64,000 nucleotides of DNA. It comes from Mesocentrotus franciscanus (Eukaryota; Echinodermata; Echinoidea; Camarodonta; Strongylocentrotidae). Position numbers and translations under genes: made by a program. A model generated the notes under the pieces. That model was not told where the DNA came from, made no database searches, and saw nothing but the letters and a program-made list of their open reading frames with translations. The stretch is from assembly GCA_037976565.1 (NCBI GenBank), contig CP137680.1, forward strand, positions 21,253,807-21,317,806, read 5' to 3'. Positions 11,853-22,606 of this stretch are shown in pieces (positions within the stretch are counted from its first letter, which is position 1; each line of letters starts with the position of its first letter).

Positions 11853-12263
11853 GACCCCGTTCTCATTCACTTCGTTGGAGCGGTCTAACTAAGACCCGTT
11901 CCTCAGGAGCGGTTCTTAGGTGAGTGAGAACGGTCAAAGTGGTCCAGGAAGTGGACTTCTGGACCGCTTCAGAAGACCACCTGAGGTGGTCTTGAGGAAC
12001 GGGTCTTATTAAGAGCGGTTTGGAGCGCTCTAACGTGCGAGTGTGAACGGAAGCGTACTTTGAACGGAAGTGGTCTAGTGACGCGTGCGAAACATGTAGT
12101 ACGGTACATACGCCTAGTATTCGCGAAAAATTTATCCGCTGAACTGAGCTGTTATAGCAACAAGACCACTTGAGGTGGAGCGTTTGAGTTATAAAACCGC
12201 TCAAACCTCGTTTCTCTGAGCGGTCTTACTAAGACCACTTTCAGAGTGAGTGAGAACGGGGTC
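11853..12263. mobile_element. Inserted MITE, GACCCCGTTCTC family, first of a pair
   Basis: A 411-bp element starting GACCCCGTTCTCATTCAC and ending GTGAGTGAGAACGGGGTC, preceded by TAA (11850-11852) and followed by TAA (12264-12266). TAA is the typical target of PIF/Harbinger elements, and the name is offered on that ground only. The interior contains sub-palindromes such as GACCACCTGAGGTGGTC, so single strands would fold strongly. It is arranged as a mirror image of the next element. Confidence 0.85.
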
Positions 12264-12266
12264 TAA

Positions 12267-12699
12267 GACCCTGTTCTCACTCACTTTGAGGGTGGTCTTA
12301 GTTAGACCGCTCCAGAGGAACGGGTCTTGAGGAACGGTTTGCGAGCGTTCAAACTCCGAGCAGTTTTTTTATGGCTCAAACCGCTCCATGAGTCAAAGTA
12401 GCCATGTTGCTATGGCAGCTCAGGTCAGCGGGTCAATTTTTTTCGCGGAATACAAACTGTATGTACCGTACTACATGTTTCGCGCGAACGCCACTAGCTC
12501 ACTCCGCTCACATTGCACGTTAGAGCGGTCCAAACCGCTCTTAATAAGACCTGTCCTCAAGACCACCTCGAGGTGGTCTTCTGGAGCGGTCCAGAAGTCC
12601 ACTTCCTAGACCACTTTGACCGTTCTCACTCACCTAAGAACCGCTCCTGAGGAACGGGTCTTAGTTAGACCGCTCCAACAAAGTGAATGAGAACGGGTC
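12267..12699. mobile_element. Inserted MITE, GACCCCGTTCTC family, second of a pair
   Basis: A 433-bp element with the same ends, GACCCTGTTCTCACTCAC at left and GTGAATGAGAACGGGTC at right, followed by TAA (12700-12702). It shares the central TAA (12264-12266) with its neighbour and is inverted relative to it. Together they make a palindrome of more than 800 bp with imperfect arms. Many point differences between the arms (ACGGGTCTTGAGG against ACAGGTCTTGAGG-like positions) suggest either two separate insertions or an old inverted duplication. Confidence 0.85.
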
Positions 12700-13000
12700 T
12701 AAGATCGATCAAGTTGGACTTAACTATGGCAGGCCGTTCATGCCACCGTTTGCTCTCACCATTTTGATCTTTTGATCATAATTTTTCTTTCAATAATGAT
12801 CTTCATCAAAAAATGTAAATTTGGTAAATTCGTGACCACGATTTGTACGTCCCTTGAGAGACCAATGCCAGTAAATGGTGAGAGCAAACAGTGGCATGAA
12901 CGGCCAGCCATAGTTAAGTCCAACTTAAAGTCGATCTTAGTCTTTGTGAAACACCCCCCTGGTCATCCATGTATGTATTAAAGTAGTAGGCATGGGCTAA

Positions 13001-13985
13001 GGCCAAAAAAAAAAAGTTGTTTGGTTGTCCTCGATTGCTTTTCTGGAGTAGGGGCGGGCGGGCGGATTTTTTTTTTTTTTTTTCTCCATTTGTTTTCTTC
13101 TTCATATGTCATATGGACTCATTTCTTCCTATTTATTTTCATTTTTTGTTCAAATCATGAAGCCAATATTATTATTATTTAAAAAAAAATCCGGCCAAAA
13201 ATCATGAATTGCCATGTCAATATTCATTTTCATTTTCGCTGTTTCGGAGGTAGTTTTCGGCTATAGCGAGGCAGTTTTCGTCTGTATGTAAAACGTACGT
13301 ACGTCTATAGGAGCGCGCACGCCGCCGTTTGTTCGTACGACCGAGCAGGTATCCCACGCCAGAGCTCGCGGCGCCAAAAACTATCCCTGTGGTGATCCGA
13401 CTGCAATGATTTAATACGTGCGCCGGAGACACTATTGATCTTGCGATACACGAAAAATAGTGATCTAAATCTGAAAAATACTTGAAATACAGCTCAGGTT
13501 TTGGTACCCATCTTCCTTACAGACACGCGTAAGATATTCGATTTTTCAGATTCAGGTAGCGGGACTGCCGATTACATCGCTAAAATGTGATATTTAAGGA
13601 TACATTTTCTATTGCAAATGTGGTTCTCCTGTGACTCTGATATGTTTTGTATGTGTGTGATATGTGTATTATGCTGTGTATTTTAAAGTGATTTTACCAC
13701 GCATACAACGCATACAACGGACCCACCGAAAACTGCCACCAGGCCGAAAACTCCCTCCTCTTCTCTATTAAAGACATAATTGCGTACTAAAAGGACCAAA
13801 TTGGCGACGGGACACATTTTGATCCTTGCAACATGCATAAAATGGTATGTTTGGCGTTTAAAATTGCTCCAAAATAAATGTATGTTCTTTAAAAAAAAAA
13901 AAAAATCTTAAAAAAAAAAAAACGAGCGGGCCGAAAATGAGGAGCGGGCGGTCGAGGACAACCAAATGATTTTTTTTTTTTGGCC
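13001..13985. mobile_element. Fold-back element with GGCCAAAAAAAAAAA termini
   Basis: The left end GGCCAAAAAAAAAAA then GGTTGTCCTCGA is matched at the right by TCGAGGACAACC then poly(T) and GGCC. Both ends adjoin the direct repeat TAA (12998-13000 and 13986-13988), again a Harbinger-like 3-bp duplication. Next to the ends are matching GGGCGGGCGGGCGG / CGAGCGGGC...GAGCGGGCGG tracts and poly(T)/poly(A) runs. No transposase frame is visible. The interior holds a second inverted-repeat element listed separately. Confidence 0.75.
13245..13760. mobile_element. Inner inverted-repeat element within the 13-kb fold-back
   Basis: GGAGGTAGTTTTCGGC and GGCAGTTTTCG at the left are mirrored by CGAAAACTGCC and GCCGAAAACTCCCTCC at the right. 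The left half is CpG-rich (GGAGCGCGCACGCCGCCG near 13311). A 71-codon minus-strand open frame here has no recognisable domain. It may be a nested MITE or simply the inner arms of the larger element. Boundaries are approximate. Confidence 0.5.
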
Positions 13986-13988
13986 TAA

Positions 13989-14671
13989 TGAAAGAAGACA
14001 TCTTGGCATAGCGGCATGATATGTAAATTACACCACTCAAGTAGTATATTTTGAATAAAAGAAAAAAGTACAGATAGAACATAAATGTTGCCAATGACAT
14101 TGATTGTACTAAAATATAATCTACATGTATATGAAGCGGGGGTATCACAATCTCATCTACAGCTTGTTATTAAAGAGCCCTGTTTCATGGCAACAAAAGC
14201 CAACAATGCACTAAGGTCAATATGATATAAGCCCAATACAAGTACAATATATGAAAACTAAAGAGTTATGCATCCTTGAAAAGATTTTCTCTTTTCAAAC
14301 TGTAATTGTACCAACTTGACAATTGTTGTCTAAATCTGTGAAGTGCATTCAAATACGTGCAGTAGTTCAGAAGAATAAGGTCTGTATGCTATAACGCCTT
14401 CCGTGTAAATGAAGGCCATTAGAAGAACTGCCTTTTGTGGTAACTTCAGGCCAACGGTGTATGTGCTCTAGCTATCACCTCTATGTTGTGGTATCTGAAG
14501 GTCTTCTTGTGGCAGCATCATTCGATTGGTACATTCACTCACAAGAATAATAGGACATAAGGGGCGATGTTGAAAGGTTCGCTTATGTAGAAAGTTGACA
14601 TATTTTGTCTATAAAAACATATTTGTGAAAATGCACAATTAAAAAAAAAAACTTTACAGACAATACATGTA

Positions 14672-14711
<40 letters not shown>

Positions 14712-15546
14712 GTGGGGAGGGGGTTGGAGAAATAGATAAATTAAAAGATTCATAATGCACAATTGAAGGGGGAGAGATTTTACATGCACATACAGTTCCA
14801 ATGTATAGTACTAGTAGTTCATGGGTTATCAATGGTCACTGTCAAAATTGATTTTTGATCAAAGAATCTCATTTTGTTTTCCATCTCTGACAAGTTCAGT
14901 AGAAAAGATGAATTTTGTTATTGACAGTTTTCATATTTTAAATTGTTTTCCAGATCTACGTACATGTAAATCCCTCCCTACTCCCGTAACTTAATGCTTT
15001 TTTATTATCATTATTTTTTTTTAACAAACTGGGGGTGGCATAAATGGCAAGCTAATTGCCTATCCACTCAAGTGCAGTGAGTGTTAGAATGTAGAAATGT
15101 TGACTCAGTGGAACTGTGTTGACATTGGCACTATACACATTAATGTTCATTGTTCTCTATGAGAGTATCTCATTGCCAAGTTGAGTTGGTGTGGTTGTGT
15201 TATCGAGGGTACCTGGGAAGCAGTATGAATACATGTGAATATTTTGATAAGCTTGCATGGAACTTAATACAAGAACACTGTTTTCATGTTTCATTAGCTG
15301 TGGGTTGATATTGCAGTTTAATATGATTTGGTGAGGCCATACTTTGAATAAAGAATCGGGGTACTTCAATTCTGTCACATGCCATGATTGTCTTTTTAAA
15401 CAGTGTGATTTTATGAGTGAACAGTTCACTTCATTTTCTAAACAAATATTTTCTCTCGGTCATTAAACAATACGTTGTTGTTGTTGGTTATATTTATGGC
15501 GTTCAGTCAGTGTTGACTATTTACGCCTGATCTAGCTTTCTAACCC
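13989..15546. other. No supported gene; one compound microsatellite
   Basis: AT-rich DNA. At 14671-14712 a TG run passes directly into an AG run (TGTGTGTGTGTG then AGAGAGAGAGAG). Remaining frames are short and without motifs. Confidence 0.5.
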
Positions 15547-16060
15547 CGTGTCCACACACAAAACTTTCCGTGATTAGGGGTGATTAGTTAAATACCGTTT
15601 CGGGATAGTTATACGATGAACTTGTGTGTGTGGACGCTTACTAACGATACGTCGTATAACGAAACGTCGTATAACGAAACGTCGTATAACGAAATGCGGG
15701 TTTGGGCATCGTTTCGAACTAGAACTCAATAAAGAATCACGTCTAATCACGCCTAATCACAGAATGTGTTGTGTGTGGACGTAACTAGTATAACTAATGG
15801 TATAACTGGGCGGGGCTTAACGTGACCTCGCGCGAAAGGAGACCTGACCTCTCATTTCCGCTTCCATTTCATGACCGCAGTAGCAAACTGCGCACCTATA
15901 CGACATTTTACTTTCTTGTGTGTGTGGACACCCTGGAAGTTGTACGATGATTCTTTATACAACGTTTCTTGTGTGTGGACACCCTGAAATTTATACGATG
16001 ATTCTTTATACGACGTTTCGTTATAGAGTTTCGGGATAAATTTTTTTGTGTGTGGACACG
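15547..16060. mobile_element. MITE with CGTGTCCACACACAAAA termini and internal repeats
   Basis: The left end CGTGTCCACACACAAAA mirrors TTTTGTGTGTGGACACG at the right. The motif TGTGTGTGGAC recurs inside at both sides, and CGTCGTATAACGAAA is repeated three times near 15650-15695, with its complement TATACGACGTTTCGTTATA near 16010. A diverged relative, recognisable by ATACAACGTTTCTT and ATAACTGGGCGGG, lies at about 40595-40900. No coding capacity. Confidence 0.7.
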
Positions 16061-16268
16061 CTGTAAGTCTTGTCGAGGTAGTCGAGTCGTAATGTAATTC
16101 CTGGCTTGTTGTTTCGATCGATGTTGTTCTGTTAAGAACAAGCGAAGAAACTGTTAAACATTAAACGATACAGAAGGCGAATGACATTTTAAAGGAAAAT
16201 TAAGGTAGTGCTTGCTGAAGGGTGTATATTTAAAAATTGCACAGTAAACACTGTAGAACTAAACTTCA

Positions 16269-16600
16269 AGTGTCGTAGTCGAGTGGTTAAAGCACTTGAC
16301 TTGAAATGTAAAGGTTGTGGGTTCGATCCCCAACACGGCACTAATGTCCTCTGGCATGGCATGAATCTACATTTGCCACTTTGTACCTGGGAGAGAAATG
16401 GGGACCTGGTAGGATGACAAAAGCCTTTGTGTTAGTTATTATACCCTCATGGTGGCCATATGGGAGTGGAGATGGTGCACATTGTGCTTGAATGAATCAG
16501 ACGACTGGATATTAATATCTGTAAAGCGCTTAGATATGGTATTTTGTATCAAGTGCTATATAAAATGTGCATGTAAATCCAGATTATTATTATTAAGTAG
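16269..16600 (+). repeat. tRNA-derived SINE, copy 1 (complete)
   Basis: The head (16271-16343) is tRNA-like: TAGTCGAGTGGTTAAAGC fits an RNA polymerase III A box and GGTTCGATCC a B box, with the acceptor-like end GTCGTAG...CACGGCAC. It then continues into a tRNA-unrelated body with TGGGAGTGGAGATGGTGCAC and TCTGTAAAGCGCTTAGA and ends in (ATT)n. A tRNA gene would end after about 73-85 bases without this body, so it is a SINE. Other members: 60287-60578 (minus), tails at 41350-41475 and 42713-42783. Confidence 0.8.
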
Positions 16601-17103
16601 GCCTACAGATACTTACACATGTACATTGAAAATATTACCAAAAAAGCATAATCTTAAAATTGTGTGAACATATCCATTACCCATATACAGCACCAAACAG
16701 CTAAGCATTCAAGGTTAAGGTCAATGAACTCTCTGAAAGTTTTTTTCACTACATACATGTATAGTAGCTGCTGTATATTGTAGCAATTAACCCACAGCTG
16801 TGAGGTAGGATTACATGTTTAAAAGCTACTGGTATATATAGACGGAAGCATTTCTGTCTTAAAGGCCTCTTGAGTTTAGAATTGAGATGTGAGCAGACTA
16901 TGTAAAAGGACAAAATCAGAGGTCAATGAACTCTCCAAAAAAATGTGCACAAGCCATACCATCCCAAAGGCTGCTGTGAAGTACATTGTACGTGTAGGAC
17001 CAAATATTAAGACATAAGGCCGAGGTATCATGCCAGTGTGCTTCTTTTTGTATTAAAGAAATTCTTATCACCTGTACATTATGTATGCCACATTAAAGGC
17101 AAT
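16601..17103. other. No supported gene
   Basis: AT-rich DNA with several TACATGTA words and no motif-bearing frame. Confidence 0.4.
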
Positions 17104-17425
17104 GGGTGGTATTCTCATAAGTTAAGCTGGGACTAAGTCCAGACTAAACAACAATTTTAGTTCACACTTCTATGAAATGCTAGGTGTCATCTTCCTCTTT
17201 CAATATTCATGACAAAGATAATCTACCAAAGACTTTATTGAAAATCGGTTCATACTCATATTATCTTTTTCTTCCCATTTCATTGCAAAATTAATATTTT
17301 GGACACTTTTCATTGCAGGATTAAAATAATCTGTACAGGGTAAATGGGTTGGCAACAGGCACTCCATAAAAGTGTGAACTAGTTAAGCCAGGCTTAACTT
17401 AGTACGCGCTATCGGAATACCACCC
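17104..17425. mobile_element. Palindromic MITE, GGGTGGTATTC family, divergent copy 3
   Basis: The termini GGGTGGTATTCTC and GGAATACCACCC match the copies at 1119 and 10861. It is flanked by the direct repeat AAT (17101-17103, 17426-17428). The interior differs: AAGTTAAGCTGGGACTAAGT mirrors AGTTAAGCCAGGCTTAACTT. It shares ends but not body with the other two, as expected when different MITEs are moved by one transposase. Confidence 0.82.
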
Positions 17426-17577
17426 AATGTACATGTATTTGATCACAAATTAGAAAGTGGTATTTAATCAACTATTGTTCTGTTTACAAGGACAGACCTT
17501 GTCAATGCAGTGTCATACAGGTATATAGCCTCAAGATTCATTGCTCAGTACCGCCAAAGAAAGATTTGTTCTCTTAA

Positions 17578-17959
17578 AGGGATTGGGTATCTTTGTCTCA
17601 GATTCTACATGTAAATAAAATCCTGGATTTAGCTCATGCTGCAATCATAATTATAAACCTTTAGGTCAGTCAGAAATCCCATGACATTTACAAGCCGATC
17701 GCTCGTCTGATTATCAAGATATTTATGATTGGAATTTGAAATTTCAAAAAACGTTTTCCCTACGGTTTTTATAACACTACAGTCTATTGGGGAAAATGAG
17801 TATGGTAAAACCGGTCACTCAAAGATTTTTACTTTTTTGAGGCACTTCATGATCATTTTAAAGCGCAGTTTTTTTAGGGCTTCAATATTACACCATATCA
17901 CAGACGCTGATAACACGTAAGGCCATGCATCTCAGATTTGGCATTGTTAAACGATGCCT
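17578..17959 (+). mobile_element. TTAA-flanked MITE, family A, copy 2 (full length)
   Basis: Lies between TTAA at 17574-17577 and 17960-17963, beginning AGGGATTGGGTATC and ending GATGCCT. This 382-bp copy includes the TTCCCTACGGTTTTTATAAC and GGTCACTCAAAGATTTTTAC middle missing from the 3827 copy. It carries a 63-codon frame repeated in other copies only because the DNA is the same; nothing suggests a protein. Confidence 0.85.
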
Positions 17960-18152
17960 TTAAGATCGTGTGGACGTGATAATGAAAAGGATCAAGGAAG
18001 CCATAATAGCCAAGGAGCAATCAAGCCATGATTGTGCCGTTAAACTACCCCTGGGAGTAGGCAGGTACAGGTGATGATTGAAAGCAAATTATTGGTGATC
18101 AGATCACACCGGCCAAACAACGGTGGAGTATAGCTAGATGCTTGAATCATTA

Positions 18153-18514
18153 GGCCCGTCTTCATCAGCTCGAGATTGCCAAATAACCCGCTATTTTAAC
18201 TATCCCAATCGCAAATTATCCAGCAGTTGCAATTAGCGGGATATTTGGTCGAGATTGTCATCCCAAGATATCTCGGGCTAGTTTGCAAACTATCCTGCTA
18301 TTTGGCAAAATATCCCGCTAATTGTCCGGTGCGTCTTCACCAGCCCGAAGACTTGCACTATGCGCGAACGCTTAGCAAAATATCTCGAGCTAATTTCTCA
18401 AGCTCGAGATTCATGAATCTCGAGCTGATGAAGACGCGATTTGTAACTTCGGGCTTATTTCCCAAATCAGAAATAGCGGGCTATTTGGCAATCTCGAGCT
18501 GATGAAGACACACC
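18153..18514. mobile_element. TA-flanked MITE, CTTCATCAGCTCGAG family, copy 1
   Basis: A 362-bp element between TA dinucleotides (18151-18152, 18515-18516). The left end GGCCCGTCTTCATCAGCTCG is mirrored by CGAGCTGATGAAGACACACC. The interior is built from scrambled repeats of TATCCCGCTAATT, CAAATAGCGGG and CTCGAG motifs. A second copy, 34431-34815, is in the opposite orientation. TA duplication is typical of Tc1/mariner-like elements. Confidence 0.85.
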
Positions 18515-18516
18515 TA

Positions 18517-19405
18517 TCGCAGCTTGGCACATCGGAAGTTGTGTCTGACCTTGCCCTCATCGATACATGTACAAGTACACTATGAAACAATAATGAAGAG
18601 GATATGTATTGTTCCAAATAAAATAAGAGAAAAGGGAGAAGAAAAAAATGACCTCATAATATATGGGTAATTATGCGATGTATAGAAATCGCAGGGACTG
18701 AGAATGATTAACTATGGAGAATTTGATGGTTCTGGAAAACTCAAAGAGCTTTCTACATGTAGAAGAAAGCTCTTTCTAGGCAACCCTGCTACATTGAGTT
18801 GCCATAGTTAAAGTGTCTCATCCATTTTGCTTTATTACATGATGTTTTCTTGTTCTGTGATATCACTTTCACACAATAAATATTGAATTGGGTTTCAAGC
18901 GGGTATATAGATTGAGTCACCGTTGAAACGAGATTTACAATACATGTAATATGCTCTGTCTGCAGTAAAGTGGGTGGAGGGGTGACATAAATAAGTAATG
19001 TGCTTGTCAGTAGTAACTACAAGCGTTGAGTGAAGCAAATGCACTTGAGCTGTGAGTGATTTAGCTTTGAAGAACTATTTTTAAAACATCTCTGGTAAAA
19101 ATGACATGATATTACCATGAAGATCTGTGTGTGTTTTTTTCTATTGTTTATTGGAAATTTCAAAAGAGCTCCTGTGGACTAAAAAGAAATTTTACACTAC
19201 AATTAAGCATGTGTTGGCTGACTATGCACTGTATAATATTATGGTAATTGTATCTTACAAAGACATTCAAAAGTTTGAATCCCCATTCTCCACAAGGAAA
19301 ATATTGTGCCATAAAGAGAAATATTGCAAACATCAATTTATTTTTATATTTAAGCCTACGCTGCAACATTATTGGCATTTACATTAGTTGTCCTCCAGTC
19401 AGAAT
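18517..19405. other. No supported gene
   Basis: AT-rich DNA. A short perfect hairpin, AGAGCTTTCTACATGTAGAAGAAAGCTCT-like, lies near 18747-18775 and is the only notable structure. Confidence 0.4.
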
Positions 19406-19407
19406 TA

Positions 19408-19600
19408 GGGACTTTTAGATTTGCACGACGAGAACGTGTACTGCTACGTGGACTGCTACGTGGACATCCTTTTAAGGCAATGTGACGTCCTTTTAAGACA
19501 CATTACCGGGCACTGCCAGTGCCTTAAAAGGACGTCACATTGCCTTAAAAGGATGTCCACGTAGCAGTCTACGTTCTCGTCGTGCAAATCTAAAAGTCCC
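19408..19600. mobile_element. TA-flanked MITE, near-perfect 193-bp hairpin
   Basis: Flanked by TA (19406-19407, 19601-19602). The left end GGGACTTTTAGATTTGCACG mirrors CGTGCAAATCTAAAAGTCCC. Further in, GGACATCCTTTTAAGGCAAT and GTGACGTCCTTTTAAG mirror the opposite arm, leaving only a short loop around ATTACCGGGCACTGCC. The left arm has a duplicated TGCTACGTGGAC that the right arm has once. It is probably a recent mariner-like MITE given the arm identity. Confidence 0.85.
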
Positions 19601-19602
19601 TA

Positions 19603-20664
19603 TTGTTACAAGTTCAGTACCTTTCCACTGTATTAATTGAGCCATTAATACATATCAATAATTCAATATGCATGTTTTTTTCAAAATGTGCATGCACATA
19701 TACACTGTATCCATATGACTGTACATACATGTACACTGACATGGTCTACCATAGATCTATATCAGAGAACAAATATTTTTCAACCATGAACTATCTGACA
19801 TCAATTATTTTCCCTGGGTAAATAGAAAGAAGAATGCCATATTGACATGACTTCCAATTCTGTATTCATTTGCCAAGGCTTTGTGCTGCAAATAATACAG
19901 CTGCGATCACATTTTGATGGGGTTTTTTTTGGTCGGAAAATAAAGTAACAGTGTCAGGGGTTTTGCATGTCACTGATGCAAAGAGAAAAAAAATCATTGA
20001 ATTCAGTTTATGATTTTCATATTATGATTTGCATGCTTCTGGCTTCCAAACAGACAAGTTATTGAATTGTGATTGATTAGAGATTCAACATTGAATTAGA
20101 TCAGTTACTGAGCTCGCTTTTTGTGACCATGTCCTTCATGTAAATAGTTCTTAAAGTGCTACAAATTTCACATACAAAGAGAAAGAGACGAACTGGCATG
20201 CTTTAAGCCCATTTTTAAACATTTTTTTTTACAGTATGGACTGGCGTTCATCACTACCATGTCTGATTTAGAATCATAGGATTACTAACACATGCTATAT
20301 TCATATGGCTACTGTATTCAGGTTGTGAATTTGTACTAATCATTTTCTCATCGAAGTTGGCAGAAAAGTGACCTAGCTGTACACACACAGGCATGCTTAA
20401 TACATGTACATGTAGATGCATTGTACATGTAAAGTGAAAGATGTCACATTTTGTCAAATGATTTCACACTAGTTTAGAAAATGAAAGTTTTGCGTCTTGT
20501 GAAATTCATGAACTTTCATTTTTGAGTTTTGACACATCATATTTTGTCCGAAAAATAGGAGTAGGAAAAGGAAGTTATCAATATGGCTGAAGCCTGATTC
20601 ATTCATTTCTGTCCTAATCAGGAAGTATAGTGTTTGCTGAATGGGATAACATGGGGAGCTAGTT
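19603..20664. other. No supported gene
   Basis: AT-rich DNA with poly(T) runs (19919-19930, 20222-20231) and TACATGTACATGTAG near 20401-20415. No coding motif. Confidence 0.4.
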
Positions 20665-20668
20665 TTAA

Positions 20669-21208
20669 AGGTACTATGTCCCATTTGCAGGTCAAAAAAT
20701 GCAAAGGTTAAATTCCAACGGCATTTGAAAGACAATACTTATTTAGAACTTCCCTCAAAACGAAAGGGTTTGAAAATGGCTTTTTGTGGGAAAATAACAA
20801 CCATTAGTTGTCGAATCGTCATAAGTGATTGCAATCACCTAAGTAATAGTCTGATTTTCAGACCCTTGTACCGATTGGTCGTACGTGTTGTGCTACACAA
20901 AGATCCAATCAGTTTAATTTTGGCGATTACAAGTAGTGGGTTATTGCAGTAGACAAATGCTCATGTACCTGTTACAGCTCATTTTATGTATGTTATTACC
21001 AAAGAAAAAAAGATGTCAGTCAGTCACTCAATAGTGTCTGACAGGGAGGTCTAGAAAGTAAATGAGTTTCCTTGCATAATTTGAATACTAGGACACTGCT
21101 AACGTTTAAATTTCACAGATAGGAGATCATAGGACATACATGACATATTCATAATTCCTGCAAAGTTCTCCAGAATTTGATGTTGGCTGCAAAAGGGACA
21201 TAGTCTCT
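20669..21208 (+). mobile_element. TTAA-flanked MITE, family B, copy 1 (diverged)
   Basis: Between TTAA at 20665-20668 and 21209-21212. Left end AGGTACTATGTCCCATTTGC, right end GCAAAAGGGACATAGTCTCT. Body landmarks are TTAAATTCCAACGGCATTTG, AACCATTAGTTGTCGAATCG and ACTCAATAGTGTCTGACAG. It has more differences than copies at 33265, 46912, 48846 and 51773 have among themselves, so it looks older. Its right TTAA is shared with the next element. Confidence 0.85.
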
Positions 21209-21212
21209 TTAA

Positions 21213-21425
21213 AGAGGAGGTTGAGTTCTGGGAAAGGTGAAAAATCCTTTGTGAGCTCTTTAATTCTTGTTATGTTAGTATGGAAGAGTATCATAGACAA
21301 ATTGTCCCCTAAAAAGGATGGTTCTTCATATGCACTCATATTGAAAATATGACAAGTACATGTAACAACTAAAGCTGACCACACTTTCATGCCACATGTT
21401 TGTGTAGTCCCATATTGATATTTCT
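21213..21425. mobile_element. Truncated family C-like TTAA element
   Basis: Starts immediately after the shared TTAA with AGAGGAGGTTGAGTTCTGGG, the same end as the element at 30344-30797, and continues AAAGGTGAAAAATCC and ATGGTTCTTC. Near its end CACATGTTTGTGTAGTCCCA also corresponds to that element, inverted. The right terminus is not found, so the copy is truncated. Confidence 0.6.
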
Positions 21426-21666
21426 ATGTAAAATGCATGCAACTTTTAGCAAGGCTGGGCCAATTTCTGATCATTTTGTGATTCCAAAACCTCACAGTAT
21501 ACATGAACACAAATCCTTATGTGCTACATTAGTCACTGTGAAACGTTTTTCAGTAGATGAGAGTCAGGATTTGGGAATAATTAGTTTATATTTGTCAGTT
21601 ATTGAGCGAAGGTTACGAGCTGGTGTGTATATTTGGAGGGCGTCATTAAGATATTCAGGTGCCATA

Positions 21667-21772
21667 TGATGGTGATGATGATGATGATGATGATGATGAG
21701 GATGATAAAGTTTGATAATAGTGATGATGACAATGATGATGATAGTAATTATGATATTGATGATGATTACTA
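21667..21772. repeat. GAT/ATG trinucleotide microsatellite
   Basis: (GAT)n with a pure core at 21669-21698 and decayed GATGATGAT units continuing to about 21770. Confidence 0.85.
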
Positions 21773-21908
21773 GTGGAAATTATGGTAATGAACCATTAGT
21801 CTCATTGTATAAAGTAATGAGCTTAATAGTGAATAAGAGTTTTCACCTTGAAAAGTGAAGGAGGTTTCATAATTTTACTTTTGTTATGAAGACATCCATC
21901 ATTATTAA

Positions 21909-22602
21909 AGGGGAATTAACCTCAAACTACATGTTGATTTCAGTTTGTAGGACATTTAAAACATCTGAAAAATATAAAACTTACATTTGACGAAAGGGAG
22001 GACGTAACTCTTCTTCAGAATCCTTTGTCTTTCGCTGCTCTGACAATTTTCAGAAGGTCGCCATTGTGTTTGCGCATGGCCCGTTCTGTGACGTACTGTA
22101 TCGCATGGATTCAATTACCGCTATTGCGTACGTACGTTTCCCTGCTGTAAACTGTAAAATGATCACTGCAGATCACATCGTTTTTCCTGTCGTACTTGTA
22201 CTTTTTGTCCAGAAATATCACCACCTTCAGAGCTGCTACCTATAGCTTGAATATTTCATTGCGATTGTGTTGGTCTGGAAACCGATGAAACGATTTCCCC
22301 TTGGTTTTCTAGGAACAATTATTACAACCAAACACTTGGCAAAACACCATGTTTGAGGTGTATTGCATATAACATACATCCGTTCTCAACTCACAACCCA
22401 GAAGTTTTTAAGGGAAATTTCGACAAAATGGCAGCTTCCTTGGGGAGCAGACGCCTTAAATATGGCGAAGTAGGGTCTCTTTTATTGTACTTGCAAGACG
22501 ATATTATTTGGCCTACAGCAATGCTTTTATATCAAATGAAACATTGTTTTTAATACTCTCTATATCATGATAATGCTTCATAGTCGAGAGGTTAATTCTC
22601 CT
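21909..22602. mobile_element. Large TTAA-flanked MITE, GGTTAATTC ends
   Basis: Bounded by TTAA at 21905-21908 and 22603-22606. The left end AGGGGAATTAACCTC mirrors GAGGTTAATTCTCCT. The 694-bp interior has a CpG-bearing stretch (GCGTACGTACGTTTCCC) and an ATGGCAGCTTCCTTGGGGAG segment, but no frame above 70 codons. The right TTAA is shared with the following family A copy. Confidence 0.8.
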
Positions 22603-22606
22603 TTAA

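Larger units (their letters stand above)
11831..12958. mobile_element. Outer MITE, GGGGGTGTTTCACAAAG family, carrying two inserted elements
   Basis: The terminal inverted repeats start GGGGGTGTTTCACAAAGA and end in the complement. Removing 11853-12702 leaves a continuous 278-bp fold-back in which CTAAGATCGA and AAGTTGGACTTAACTATGGC on the left mirror GCCATAGTTAAGTCCAACTT and TCGATCTTAG on the right. The right arm therefore preserves the uninterrupted target sequence and shows that the insertion happened at TAA. A separate uninterrupted relative is at 39401-39720. Confidence 0.85.

Noticed and set aside
16271..16343. Possible tRNA gene
   Set aside because: A and B boxes are present, but the sequence continues into a body repeated elsewhere and ends in (ATT)n, so it is a SINE. 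The same applies to 27731, 31865, 55670 and 60287.
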